This document shows, in pieces, positions 12,400 to 23,068 of a DNA stretch of 64,000 nucleotides (its first letter is position 1; every line of letters starts with the position of its first letter). The notes under the pieces are model-generated. The model did not search any database and had not been told where the DNA came from. It saw only the letters and a program-made list of their open reading frames with translations. A program made the translations under genes and the position numbers. Origin of the DNA: Malus domestica (lineage: Eukaryota; Streptophyta; Magnoliopsida; Rosales; Rosaceae); assembly GCF_042453785.1 (NCBI RefSeq), contig NC_091676.1:2053501-2117500 (forward strand), in the 5' to 3' direction.

Positions 12400-13271
12400 T
12401 AAAATTAAAGGTATTTTTGTTCAATCAACCTATTTACTTGCTTTTCTATTTAATGAAGATTTTTCATGAAAAAGATCAAAATGATTTATGGTGGACAAAC
12501 TCATGAACCACTTCTATCAATTTTTAATATTGAGAACCAAAGTAAAGAGTTATACTAATCTCATGAACTATTTTGACTAAAAAACTATATTATATTATGA
12601 ATCTTTGATCAAATTCTTCCCAATATATTTTTGCCCAATAATGCCAAATGTAGGAGAAGTTTGTTCTGCATATGGAGCACTTGTACCTTATCCCAAAGTT
12701 CCCAACCGAAGAGGATGAAAAGTACCGATGCATCTTTCTTCCATCTTCAATGGAAGTGCTGGATATAAAACAATTTAAAATAGATGGTTGATTGGTGTTG
12801 GTAGGGCACAAATGCAACATCAGTGTATAAATAATCAAATATAATCATAAAGAATATTTTCAAAAAATTCACAAAAAGGCTTGAAGATTCCGCCACTCTA
12901 TTGCACATATCTAAGAGACAGTGATTTGATTGTTTAATTGTTTCATTTGCAAACATACGTCGAATGATTTGATTTTATATTGTTAATTGGGTATTATTTT
13001 ACCCTTTTAGTGTTACAAAACATACCTAATCTAATATTTAATGAGCACGGAAAGATAATAATATAGATAAAACTTGCATACAACGACCTGATCACCTTAT
13101 TTGTAAGATGAGTTTTTTTTGTATTCCCTTCCGTATTTGACATCAAATAGGGTGAATTTAGGGTGAGTAATATACAACAGGCTCTCTATTGGCGTGACTA
13201 GTTCCGCATGGACAATGATCTGAAATGTCACACGCTAGAATTCCTCCATTTCAAAGATATTTTTCACAAAG

Positions 13272-13272
13272 A

Positions 13273-13294
<22 letters not shown>
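13272..13294. repeat. (TA)n microsatellite followed by poly-T
   Basis: About eleven TA units run directly into a run of roughly 15 T. Nothing else is supported here. Confidence 0.85.
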
Positions 13295-13309
<15 letters not shown>

Positions 13310-13681
13310 AGAGAACCTCGGCGGTACGAGGGAAATTTATTGATAAGAAAAAAGAAGATACACCTAGACAGGGGGGGACATAAACCTAACCCCTCATAGA
13401 ACAAGAGAAAAGAAATACAGCACCAATGATAATAATTTTACGTGATAACATGAGAACACTAAAAAAGTTTACCGAAAATGATCATCATCAAATTAATTAC
13501 GTACAAACCTAAACATCAAGGAGAAAATTAAACAACACAAACAAACCTAAATACAAACAAAACTCAAGGCACAACGTGGCATAGATCGATCATAGTAAGC
13601 ATACAACAATAATTTACTAACAGTAGTCTAATCTAATTAAGCCAGTGAATTTCAACCCTTCTTAATTACTTCTAAATCACT

Positions 13682-14659
13682 TCACATGATAGAACAAGCA
13701 TGTGGATTTTCGTCGCTAAACATAGAGGTATACTTGTCGTCCGGCGCATTCGGGCCCGGAAGTGCCTGAGTCACGTTCCTCACGTAGCCGGAGGGAGCCT
13801 TCTTGTCATAAGCTCCGGCGACATAAGGATATGCCACCAAGTTGTAAGGCACGTACGGCCAAATCTCTGCCTTCTTCCCTGTGCTCTTCACTTTCTTTAA
13901 CACCTTGTTTGGCTCCACGTATCCCGTCACCGTCACTTTGCTCTGCTTTCTGTTCACCTCCACTTGCTTAGCCCCTGAATTTATACATAATAACACGTTA
14001 ATATTGTATTTAATTAATCTAACTAGGTTTAACTAACAAGGGTTCCGTCCCACATATTATAGCTAAGATTCAATTATTATGTCAGATGTTTGAGTACTGG
14101 AGAAGAGAGAGTCAAAGTAAATTTTTCTGTCAGTCGCAGAAAACTTTTGCTTTACGAGGATGCTCAGACACTCTGGGTGTCCAGGCTTTGATGATCATCA
14201 CATGCATGTGTATATGCTTCCTTTTTCTTTCTTATCATAAAAAATTAATCATGGGTTCCTAATCAAGTACCTAATCATGCTGCAGTTAGGGTTGAGTATG
14301 GGTAAATAACATGTATAGAGAAGGAGAAGTTCGAACCTTTCATGTTAGTAACAGCATTTTTTACTCTCCTTTCACAGCCATCACAGTCCATTTTCACCTT
14401 GATTTCAACCGTCTGCAAAATTAAACAAGATTAAGAGCAGAGAGATGTGATTTGTTACGTGTTTAGCCATGAAAAAGCGTAATCAGAAGAGATTAAGGCA
14501 CATGCAAACTACTACATAGAGCAGAATATCACAAGCCAAACAGAGATTTTGTTTTGGTTTTGAAGGTTTTGATGATGTATAGTATACCTGCATTGGCTTT
14601 CGTTTCTTCCTTGGTTTTGAGATTGTGAAATAGTCTGAAAGAGCATCCAGAGCACCCAT
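13682..14659 (-). CDS. HIPP20: Heavy metal-associated isoprenylated plant protein, HIPP20/22 type
   Basis: Three exons, 14588-14659, 14337-14412 and 13682-13974, join in frame to 146 residues with GT-AG introns. The protein starts MGALDALSDYF, has a basic patch (KPRKKRK) and then an HMA domain at about residues 25-90 with the metal-binding CDGC at 34-37. It continues with the family-typical GKKAEIWPYVPYNLVAYPY stretch and ends CSIM, a CaaX prenylation box. It should bind transition metals (cadmium, zinc or copper in studied relatives) at the plasma membrane or in the nucleus. The ending MFSDENPHACSIM closely parallels [13 protein letters not shown] of the other HIPP 8 kb away. A TATA box and a GA repeat lie upstream. 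Clade I HIPP call is firm; the symbol rests on recollection of Arabidopsis At1g71050. Confidence 0.93.
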
Positions 14660-14710
14660 TTCTCCCCACTCTGATAATTCTGATCTGAGTTTTTGAGTTT
14701 TTTTTTTGTT

Positions 14711-14713
<3 letters not shown>

Positions 14714-14741
<28 letters not shown>
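14714..14741 (-). promoter_or_regulatory. (GA/CT)n tract in the 5' leader of the HIPP20-type gene
   Basis: Fourteen GA units on the plus strand read as a CT-rich tract on the transcribed strand, about 55 to 80 bases upstream of the ATG. Such tracts are common in plant 5' leaders and can bind GAGA-type BBR/BPC factors. A regulatory role here is inference. Confidence 0.5.
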
Positions 14742-14745
<4 letters not shown>

Positions 14746-14794
14746 AAGGGAGTGTGTTGCTGCAAAGGCACTGTGTTTGGGGCGAGAACAAAGA

Positions 14795-14802
14795 TATTTA
14801 TA
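14795..14802 (-). promoter_or_regulatory. TATA box of the HIPP20-type gene
   Basis: TATAAATA on the minus strand, about 136 bases upstream of the ATG, with the CT-rich leader between. Spacing suits a short 5' UTR. Confidence 0.5.
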
Positions 14803-14809
14803 ATCAGAA

Positions 14810-16522
14810 TGTAGTGCGACTTGGTCCTCATCTAATAATGCAAAGATTTAAAACTCATTTTTGAGTGTTTGCATTGATAAGAAAATATTGGACTAAAAAC
14901 TCATATTTGAGTTTTAATAATTTATTTATGTTTATTGAAGATTATTCGACTCAAAGTTTAATCTCATTTTTCTTGGTTGAATAAAAAAATTTCTAGTTGG
15001 CAATGGCTCCACCTTAAACTGTAATCTCATATTAAAACTGAAATTTGAATCTCACTTTGCCTCAAAACTCAAATATGAGTTTTAAGGCTCATGGGCGGTG
15101 CAAGTTGAGCTTAACCAAAAGGTTCACATAGTGCAAAAGATAGTGACATGTGTCCTCAATTCCTGCTATTCTTCAAGATATCACGCGCTCATGCTCAACA
15201 ACTTGGCAAAAATTAGAAAAAAAATAAAGTATTCTACTATTCACAAACTTATTTTAACTTCTCATACATTATTATTAATTTTTGTCAATTGATTTTCTTC
15301 AATTTATTCGATTTGAAAATCAAAAATTGAGAAGAATGTGTGAGAGATAGAAATAAGTGTATGAATAGCACCACCTAAAATAAAAAGAAAAATCAAATTA
15401 GCAACTTTTTTTATTAATTTAAAAAACAGGAAAAAGAGAAAAATGAAAGGGAGATATCTGGAAGGATGCAAACTCGATGGTTTGTATATGTTTGACAGCT
15501 TAATTGGAGGCTGTCGTCTTGCTGTTTTCTTGAGCCCAAAGAAAAGGGATTGTTCTGTTCAATGGCCTACTATACAGTGTATGCCTCCTAAATGAAAGTT
15601 AAAGCCAAATCATGCATAAATGTTGACAAAAGAAGGTTTGAAAATGTGGCAATTAATTTATTACTGATGTTTATGTCCACCATGAACTTGGTTTACGCGC
15701 ATCCAATTTAAATAATCAGAACAAAATAGTCCCATTGCAAAAGGAGACCTATGAAAAAAATGCAACGAGACTTCTTAATTCAGTATTTTAATATAATTTT
15801 TTCATAAACTAGTGAAATTGTACAACAATATGAATCTAAGGCACATTATGTATATGTACGAGAATAAATAATTTTTTTAATTTTTTTTCAATTCTCTTTT
15901 GCTGAAAAGCTTAATAAATACATAAACTAAACATACCAAGAAAATACCAGTAGGTCAAAATGAGCATCAAAGCACATGTTTTATTGCGGGGTGTTGGTGT
16001 TGGGGATGGGGGTTGGGGGATGGGTATGGAGGTGATGATTGATGAACCTGTTGCAGATGTTTGCTGTAAGATGGCGACGGTTCTCACTGACACCAAAAGA
16101 GTTTTCAAAGAATAAAAAATTAAATGATCTGGAGCCCCTCTGTCTTGAATCATTTGCTAGGATGAAACCAGTGTTAATTGCTGGACATCAGCCACCTTTT
16201 TTCTCAAATCATACAAGGCGCGGCTACTTCTAGAATTTTGAATGAACCACGTAGTTAATATAAAGTGTGAGACGTAAAGGTTAAAAAGTTATATTTGGCG
16301 AAAAGAGAAATCTGATAAAGGCTTATAAGAGGTTATGCCACTTTTTATATTGCTTGATTTTATAATTGAATGTCAATTTTGTCATAGTATCAGAGCATGT
16401 TGGCTCACATGTGAATGCCAACGGGACACACGTATTTAATGTCACCTAATTTGTGTTGTTCACGTATTTGACTTAAAAATTTGCCTCAAGCGAGGAGGCA
16501 TGTGAGGATGTGAAAGTAAAAG
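14810..16522. other. Intergenic upstream of the HIPP20-type gene
   Basis: No gene recognised. The first 280 bases hold repeated AAAACTCATATTTGAGTTTT-like palindromic units (about 14850-15090), probably a decayed foldback element. A G-rich GGGGTTGGGGATGGGGG-like run lies near 16000. Confidence 0.5.
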
Positions 16523-17482
16523 TGTTGGAAAATATTATTATTTAGATTTATTTTAATGTTTGGTTTTTTGTGCTTAGCCCGTTAGTACTAGGGTTTCGTT
16601 ACCTTGCTTATCAGGGTTAGGCTAGTTTAAAATATATACGGTACTTTGTAACTGTATAGAATAACAAGTCATTCGCAATGTAGCATTTAGGGTTTTGTAG
16701 TCGTTTCGGCATTCTCATTTGTTTAATAATATTCTTATTTTGTTGGTCTTGTTCGTTGCGCACTCTGATATTCAACTTGGTATTAGAGCAGGTTGGATCA
16801 TTCGAGATTTAATCTGTTGTTGATGGGTGCCAATTTATTTGTATCAGTTTTGTTTTAGTCATCTTCCGCTATTTGTGTTTTCGTTTTAGATTTGTTAGTT
16901 GGTATTGATTGTTGGCTAGGAAAAAGTCTGAAATTGTGTAGTCTCACAGCTGCATCTGGATTTGTCCACAACCGTACACCCGCGAAAAAAAAAAGGGGCT
17001 GATGTTGTTGGTTTGCACATAAGGAAAAAAATTAGCATCGGCATCGGCATCGGCATCGGCATTGACATTGGTATTGGTATTGACATTGGCATTGGCATTT
17101 AGAATCTAGCACTTGCACCGATGAAATTTTCGTAGAAATTGGCATCGGAAATTAGCATAATGAAGCTTGCATCCACATCTGCTTGTTGGCAAACTCATGT
17201 CGTGTACCGCCATGAGTTTGAAGATGGGTGTTGGAAAATATTATTATTTAGATTTATTTTAATGTTTGGTTTTTTGGGCTTAGCCCGTTAGTATTAGGAT
17301 TTCGTTACCTTGCCTATTAGGGTTAGATTAATTTTCTATATACATGGTACTTTGTAACTCTATAGAATAACAAGTCATTCGCAATGTAGCCTTTAGGGTT
17401 TTGTAACCGTTTCAGCATTCTCATTTGTTTAATAATATTCTTATTTTGTTAGTCTTGTTCGTTGCGCACTCTGATATTCAAC
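16523..17482 (+). mobile_element. TRIM-type miniature LTR element
   Basis: Two direct terminal repeats of 254 bp (16523-16776 and 17229-17482), each beginning TGTTGGAAAATATTATT, flank about 450 bp of non-coding interior. A primer site TGGTATTAGAGC, complementary to initiator tRNA-Met, starts one base after the left repeat. The purine run GAAGATGGG precedes the right repeat. The interior carries a CATCGG hexamer repeat near 17035-17060. There is no gag or pol. The terminal repeats differ by several substitutions, so it is moderately old. Confidence 0.8.
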
Positions 17483-19254
17483 TAAATGAATCTTACAATA
17501 GCGAAATGAGAAACATTACAAGGCTTATAAGAGCTTGGATTACTCTCCTTATTGCTAATTAATTAATGCCAAGTTCTTTGCAAAGATATTATTCAAATAA
17601 AAGTTTAAACCTCTAAACCACAAGTACGTAAAACAACTGAGCCTACTGCGGTCAATACATATCTTCCACAAAGACGAAAAACACAATAATGGAAGCTGAG
17701 TGTGAGAGAACGAACCTGCAATAATAAATGTCATGCAAAAATCTACAATTTGTATGGTTCTTGAGAACGAGCCGATCAAAACAATCGAATTTATGGGACG
17801 GGTCCAATTAGTCAAGAGTTTAGGTGAGACATCGCTAGCCAAACGTAGGCTTATATCACATCCACTAGGGGAAATTTTCATGGTCTTCTTTTTTGTTTTT
17901 CTGAAATTCAAAATTTTTATGGTTTGCAGACTTCCAGCTCCATAATTCATGTATGTATACATGCATGTCGTTTTCAGAAATTAAGCAGTCGAATGAGTGG
18001 CATCGGAAAGGGTAAAGCTCTTTGCAAAGTAAAGGTTGAGTCATGAAAACAGTATTTTTTCAAAATAAGAGTAATGTTGTGTACAATACACGTTTTCTCC
18101 GACCTTAGCAAACCGGGGATCTTGATTAGCTTGGGGTCATGCAGTCGAGTGAGTGGCATGAGTCAACTCAACATGCAGTGATGATTGTTGGCACGACGGA
18201 AACCCTACCTTGCAAGGGATTCTTTAAAATTTCCAAATTTACATGCATTATTGAGGAAATATTTGCTTACATATTTTTCATGATCGGTTGTCTTTTATTC
18301 CATTACTTTTAGTATAACAATTTAGGAAGAACAAAAGTATATATATATTATAATGGTACACAAGCATGAAAACGAGTAGGGAAATAAAAAGCTAGCTGTT
18401 CAATTATTATGTAGGTGGTAGCCCAGGAATGTTGATTCTTTCTTCCATTTGATCCTGACTTTGCATGTTGGTTTCTTATTTCTCAAACTTTTTAGGTACG
18501 CAAGCAAGCGATATTTAGCTAGAGAAGTAAAATTCGAAATTAAGGACTCATGGGCGTGTAAGTTGCTTTAAACCGTGTAATTATAACATGAAGAGATAAA
18601 GTCTTACCAACTTATAGTTACACGGCCACGACAATCTGTGAACTACGTGCTGTAGATTGACTAAAATTATTAATTTTAGTGCAAAAGAATCGTTAATTTG
18701 AGCAAGTTATCTTTGACAATAAAAAAGCAAGTTATCTTGCTGTTCGATTTTTGAAGGATCCACTGCCATCATCGTGACAACACTAACAACAAAATATAGT
18801 ACAAATTGCGAGTCCTTTGAACAACTTCTGGAATCTCTTGCAAAAAAATTGTAATTTTGAAATAAAAACATGGGACCAGAGATGTTGGAAATTCACTGGA
18901 AACAACGTACGGCCAATGCAAACTGGAGGTGATGATGCATGATCGAATGTTGAGGTGATTGGGTTAGTTGGACTTTTTGGTAAACGTCCTTGTACGCGCC
19001 TCGATCCCTAGACTGCTACTGTCATTATGTAATGGATAAGAAATATCTCCCCTCATTAGTCTCTCTCTCATTCTTTTTCTTTTTATGTGAACATTTACAA
19101 TAAAATCAGGTTAATATTTTATATTAATTTTTTTTTATAAAGATAATAAGACAAAAATAAAGTGTGAGAGGAAGGGAGGGAATGGAATGGGATTAGGATT
19201 ATACTTCTTATGTAACGTACATACAACGTTATAAGTTATAATATATATATATTA

Positions 19255-19504
19255 GGGTGAAGTGCCAATTCATTCCTTAAACTATCACTTTAGTAAAAAT
19301 TAGGTCTCTGAACCTCCAATGTGTATCACATGCAAATAATGTGACTTAAATTGACTAAAAATTAAATATAGTATCTTCGAATCTAATATTAGGGATGTAA
19401 TTGGCAGATTTTTATAATTCAATGACTGATTTTTCTGAAAAAATAGTTTAGGAACCTAATTTTTACTCATGTGATGATTCAGGGATTAAATTAGCAGTTC
19501 ACCC
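19255..19504. repeat. Foldback element with about 50-bp inverted ends
   Basis: The left end GGGTGAAGTGCCAATTCATT and the right end AAATTAGCAGTTCACCC are inverted and stay alignable for about 50 bases, through TAAAAATTAGG. Both sides are TA repeats, so a short TA duplication cannot be told from the flanking microsatellite. No coding capacity. Confidence 0.65.
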
Positions 19505-19505
19505 A

Positions 19506-19530
19506 TATATATATATATATATATATATAT
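19506..19530. repeat. (TA)n microsatellite
   Basis: About twelve TA units directly right of the foldback element. Confidence 0.85.
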
Positions 19531-19706
19531 TGGCTAATCCAGGATTCAAACATTAGGTGGTTCCAATATTTAAAGGTCTATGTTTTTCCTCGAACATTTG
19601 GTGGACTTGTTGCCGTCATTTGGATGATCCTCGGAAGACCTTCACATATATATTTTCTGTACTCTGAATGGTCCTCCTAGACCACATTAGTCCCCATGTA
19701 CATCCG

Positions 19707-19713
<7 letters not shown>

Positions 19714-19739
<26 letters not shown>

Positions 19740-19740
19740 A
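19714..19740. repeat. (TG)n microsatellite
   Basis: About thirteen TG units. Another (TG)n run lies at 52181-52201. Confidence 0.85.
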
Positions 19741-20892
19741 TTTTGTAAAAAAAATGTTTGATCTTTCGTACAAGAAACTCTAACTTGATCAGCATTCGTT
19801 TTCATCTGATACAGGTGAGATCATCACATGATCAACGTGACAACCTCCCTTCCCATAATATATAAGATGCTGATCACCTCAAGCTCCAAGTATATTTTTC
19901 CCGTTTATTTATTTGAGTGTGTATTTTTGTGTATCAGTAAATATATTGTGAATGTAGCAGGATTAATTATAAGGTTAGTCATACTTAGGACACACACAAC
20001 CATACAAATTCCTGTTACTAATTTCTTGATCAGATGGGTTGAAGATGAAAACTACGTAACCAATTATTTTTATAAGGTGCTGGATACAAATATAACCTTA
20101 GAACGTTGAATTAGTCACCCATTACATTATGGATGTAACATACACAATACACTGAATCATATGACAATATCGAAAGAGGCTTGTAACTAATTAGTTAACA
20201 AAATTCACCCTTGCATCCTAAATTTCAAATTTGATGCCCCATGACAATATCGAAATGCCATATTCTAAGAACGATCGCGTTGGATTAGTCACCAATTACA
20301 TTATGCAGGTAACATATATAACCGTGAGAGACACTCAAGCTAATTTTGAATCTGTATTTAAGGAAGAAAACTGCATGATGGATAGATAAATATATAAGAT
20401 GGGTCTACGTCGGGAAGTCAATACATAGCGAGTGAAATAAAATAATTTGTTGCTTGTGCGACCATCGAATTAAACAAGCTAATCACTTCATTAAGTAGAT
20501 TTAAGTACACATCAAACCATTTAATTATGTAAGTGAGGGCTGAAAACAAGAGATATGTAGCAATAACGGTGGTCAAATTGTCTCCTTTCCTTTGTTTTCG
20601 AATGCTTGGCACTCAGCAGCTATATATAGAGTCCTAGAGACTTTCTACTCAAGAAATTTCCATCAAATGTTCATTTATTTCATTCTTTAAAGTGGCTTCT
20701 AAGCAATTGCGTGCATTATTGATCGACGAAGACAAATTTTCCTTCAAAATCGGGGCATTCGGACCACCCCATCCGTAAACATCTCTTACAAAAATACAAA
20801 ATTTTCTGTTTTTTTTTTTTTTGTTCTCACCGACTTCAATGGCAGAGCCAGCATGAGATCATTGGTTGTTGATGGCCCCAACAGCTTCCAAA

Positions 20893-21005
20893 ACATTTTT
20901 TTTTTTTTTTGTCAAACATATTTGTTAGGTTAGATGTTAGAAGGGGTTCAAACCCACGCCGTTATATAAGGGCTTAACATATTTCCACTACTGTGGTAAA
21001 TGGCC
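20893..21005 (-). repeat. tRNA-derived SINE, minus orientation
   Basis: On the minus strand: an A-box-like head (TGGCCATTTACCACAGTAGTGG), a B box GGGTTTGAACCCC, then a body and a 15-base poly-A tail. Imperfect flanking repeats (CAGCTTCCAAAAC and CAACTTTCAAAAC) look like an aged target duplication. Confidence 0.55.
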
Positions 21006-21059
21006 ACTTGCAACTTTCAAAACCTATGAGTATTTGTAGTTTTGAATGGTATTGTATTT

Positions 21060-21390
21060 GACCCTATAAACAGCTAGGGAAAACTAAATTAGAACTTCCT
21101 CCTCATAGTTCCTCTTCTTCTATTTTTTTTATCATCCTTGTCTTTGTTTTCTCTCTTCTTGTGTACGACTCTATTGTCTGCACCAAATGCTCGATGAAAT
21201 GCCTCAGTTAACAAGCCTTGACAGTCTTCAACATTACTCTACAGTTTCCTATATCCACCCTTGACAAGCCTTTACATATCATAGTTATTGTTGACATATG
21301 TCGGGATAAGCCTTCATTAGATGTTGACAAGAATCAACATGTTCCTACACTAGATGCTCGACGAAATGGTCCAATGAAGTTTAATGGTCG
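21060..21390 (+). repeat. Dispersed repeat, copy 1 (inverted partner at 54300-54620)
   Basis: Segments such as GATGAAATGCCTCAGTTAAC and GCTCGACGAAATGGTCCAA reappear reverse-complemented, in matching order, at about 54300-54620. No coding frame or terminal repeat was identified, so the class is unknown. Confidence 0.5.
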
Positions 21391-22233
21391 AAATCATTGT
21401 TCCATTATTTGAAAATTCCAACTCTACCACTGACCGACTTCACACCATTATTAAGAAAACTCTTCTAAAAATACGAGATCCTTTATGTTTTGATCCCACC
21501 CAATCTCAAAGTAATCTCAACTAACGTGAGAACTGTCCTAATCCACAAAATTCCCCTTTCTTTCCTTATGAAGCTTTTTCCTATGCTCTCCGTCCTGGTT
21601 TGGCCTGTTTTTCACACCACATGGGCGTCCCTCCTCTCCCAGACCCTGCGTAAAGCGGGAGCCTTGTGCACTGGGTACGACCTTTATGGGCGTCCCTCCT
21701 CCTAGATCTTCTCCACTTCGATCTGCAGTCACTCTTTACCGCGATTTGTTGTGGTGCATTGAGAAGTTAAGAGTTTTGGTGTTCCTACCGACTAGGGTGT
21801 TCACAACACCACCACTTTCTCTCTAGCTACCTTTTTGCCAGCGTTGCACGTGGACATCTGCTGGTCGAGATGCATTGTAGTAGGGAGTGGCAATAGACCT
21901 CTCGAGTTTCTTTTGGTTTGTTTCCAGTTTCGACCTGAACTCTTGTTTGGACCATTTTTTGTTAGCATTGTAGGTCCAATTTTGTTTATACTTATTTGTC
22001 TTTGGACCATTTTTTGTGTAACTTTGTGCCGTTGGCAATTTTATGGTCTCGGCCCATTACTTATCAATTAATCCACAAAACAAACTCCCTACGCCCTTAA
22101 CTAACTTTTTGACTCCCTTCCTTCCTCAATATATCCCACACCTCCACGTGTCCCAACTTCACCCCGCCAAAAACACCCTTACAAATTCACACACTCCCGA
22201 CTCTGCAACCAAGAAACGAAAAGACCTTCGTCA

Positions 22234-23068
22234 AGGGCCGCCTCCAAGATCTTCCTCTCACTCCTCTCTTTCTCCTCCGCCCTCCGCCCTCCGCCCTCCG
22301 CCCTCCACACCCAAACCCTCGCCAACGCCGTCGAAATCCTCTCGGATTCGGGCTACACCTCCATGTCCCTGACCCTCGACCTCCCCTTCCGCTCCCTCCT
22401 CCATTCCCGCTCTCCTTCCGTCACCCTCTTCGCCCCCAACGACGCCACATTTTCTCACTCCGGCCAGCCGCCGCTGAACCTCCTCCCGCTCTATTTCTCT
22501 CGCCGATCCCTAAAGTCCCTCCCTTCCGGCGCCAAGATCGCAGCTTTACTCTCCGACCGCACTCTCACCGTCACCAACGTTAGCGTCACTGCTTCCCCAA
22601 TTTTTGACGATTGGTCGCTGATCATTTTTGGAATCAAAAGGTTCTTGGATCCGTACTTTCAGATATCCGATTGGAAGCTACACCCCCGAGAACCTCGGTT
22701 GCTTGGCCCCCAAGGAGAACCCAGATCAGAGGATGGAGCTCAGAGACGGTTCCGCCGCGCTGAGATCCAAGGGGTGCTCTGTCATGGCGTCGTTTCTTGA
22801 GCTGCAATTTCATGGTTCTTTCTTCAAGTTCCAGACGATGCTGACTGCCTTTGCTCCGCTTGACCAAGTTCTTATGAACCGGGTCGGAAACTTGAGCGAG
22901 TACTCCTCCATCTTCCATCGTCACGTGGTGACCTGCCGGCTTTTGTGGACCGATTTGGTGAGCTTGAATGATGGGACGGTTCTGAGGACTAATCTCGTGG
23001 GGTTTTCGATCAATATCACCGATGACATCTTGAAGCTCAACGACGTGTCGGTTATCTCGTGGGACTAA
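22234..23068 (+). pseudogene. Fasciclin-like arabinogalactan protein pseudogene (FLA20-like)
   Basis: The expected start reads AGG instead of ATG at 22234, followed in frame by AASKIFLSLLSFSSAL, a signal-peptide-like leader. A first FAS1-type region (TLFAPNDATFS-like at about 22396-22460) and a second (LTAFAPLDQVLMNRVGNLSEY, SSIFHRHVV) follow. The two halves are in different frames, with the shift between about 22672 and 22690 after DPYFQIS. The gene stops abruptly at 23068, where antisense PPR sequence begins. Intact FLAs are secreted, GPI-anchored cell-wall adhesion glycoproteins. A CCGCCCT tandem repeat (22277-22305) sits in the leader. Lost start, frameshift and 3' truncation make this a dead copy. 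Confidence 0.8.

Larger units (their letters stand above)
10124..13681. other. Intergenic between MITE copy A and the HIPP20-type gene
   Basis: AT-rich sequence without a recognisable gene. It includes a foldback repeat near 10923-11050, the reverse MITE copy at 12247-12399 and a (TA)n run at 13272-13294 followed by poly-T. About 200 to 300 bases next to 13682 probably belong to the 3' UTR of the HIPP20-type gene. Confidence 0.55.
17483..22233. other. Intergenic, no gene recognised
   Basis: Contains a foldback repeat (19255-19504), (TA)n and (TG)n runs near 19506 and 19718, a SINE at about 20893-21005 and one copy of an inverted dispersed repeat (about 21060-21390). Open frames at 17555-17962 (minus) and 19828-20109 (plus) encode nothing recognisable. 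Confidence 0.5.
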
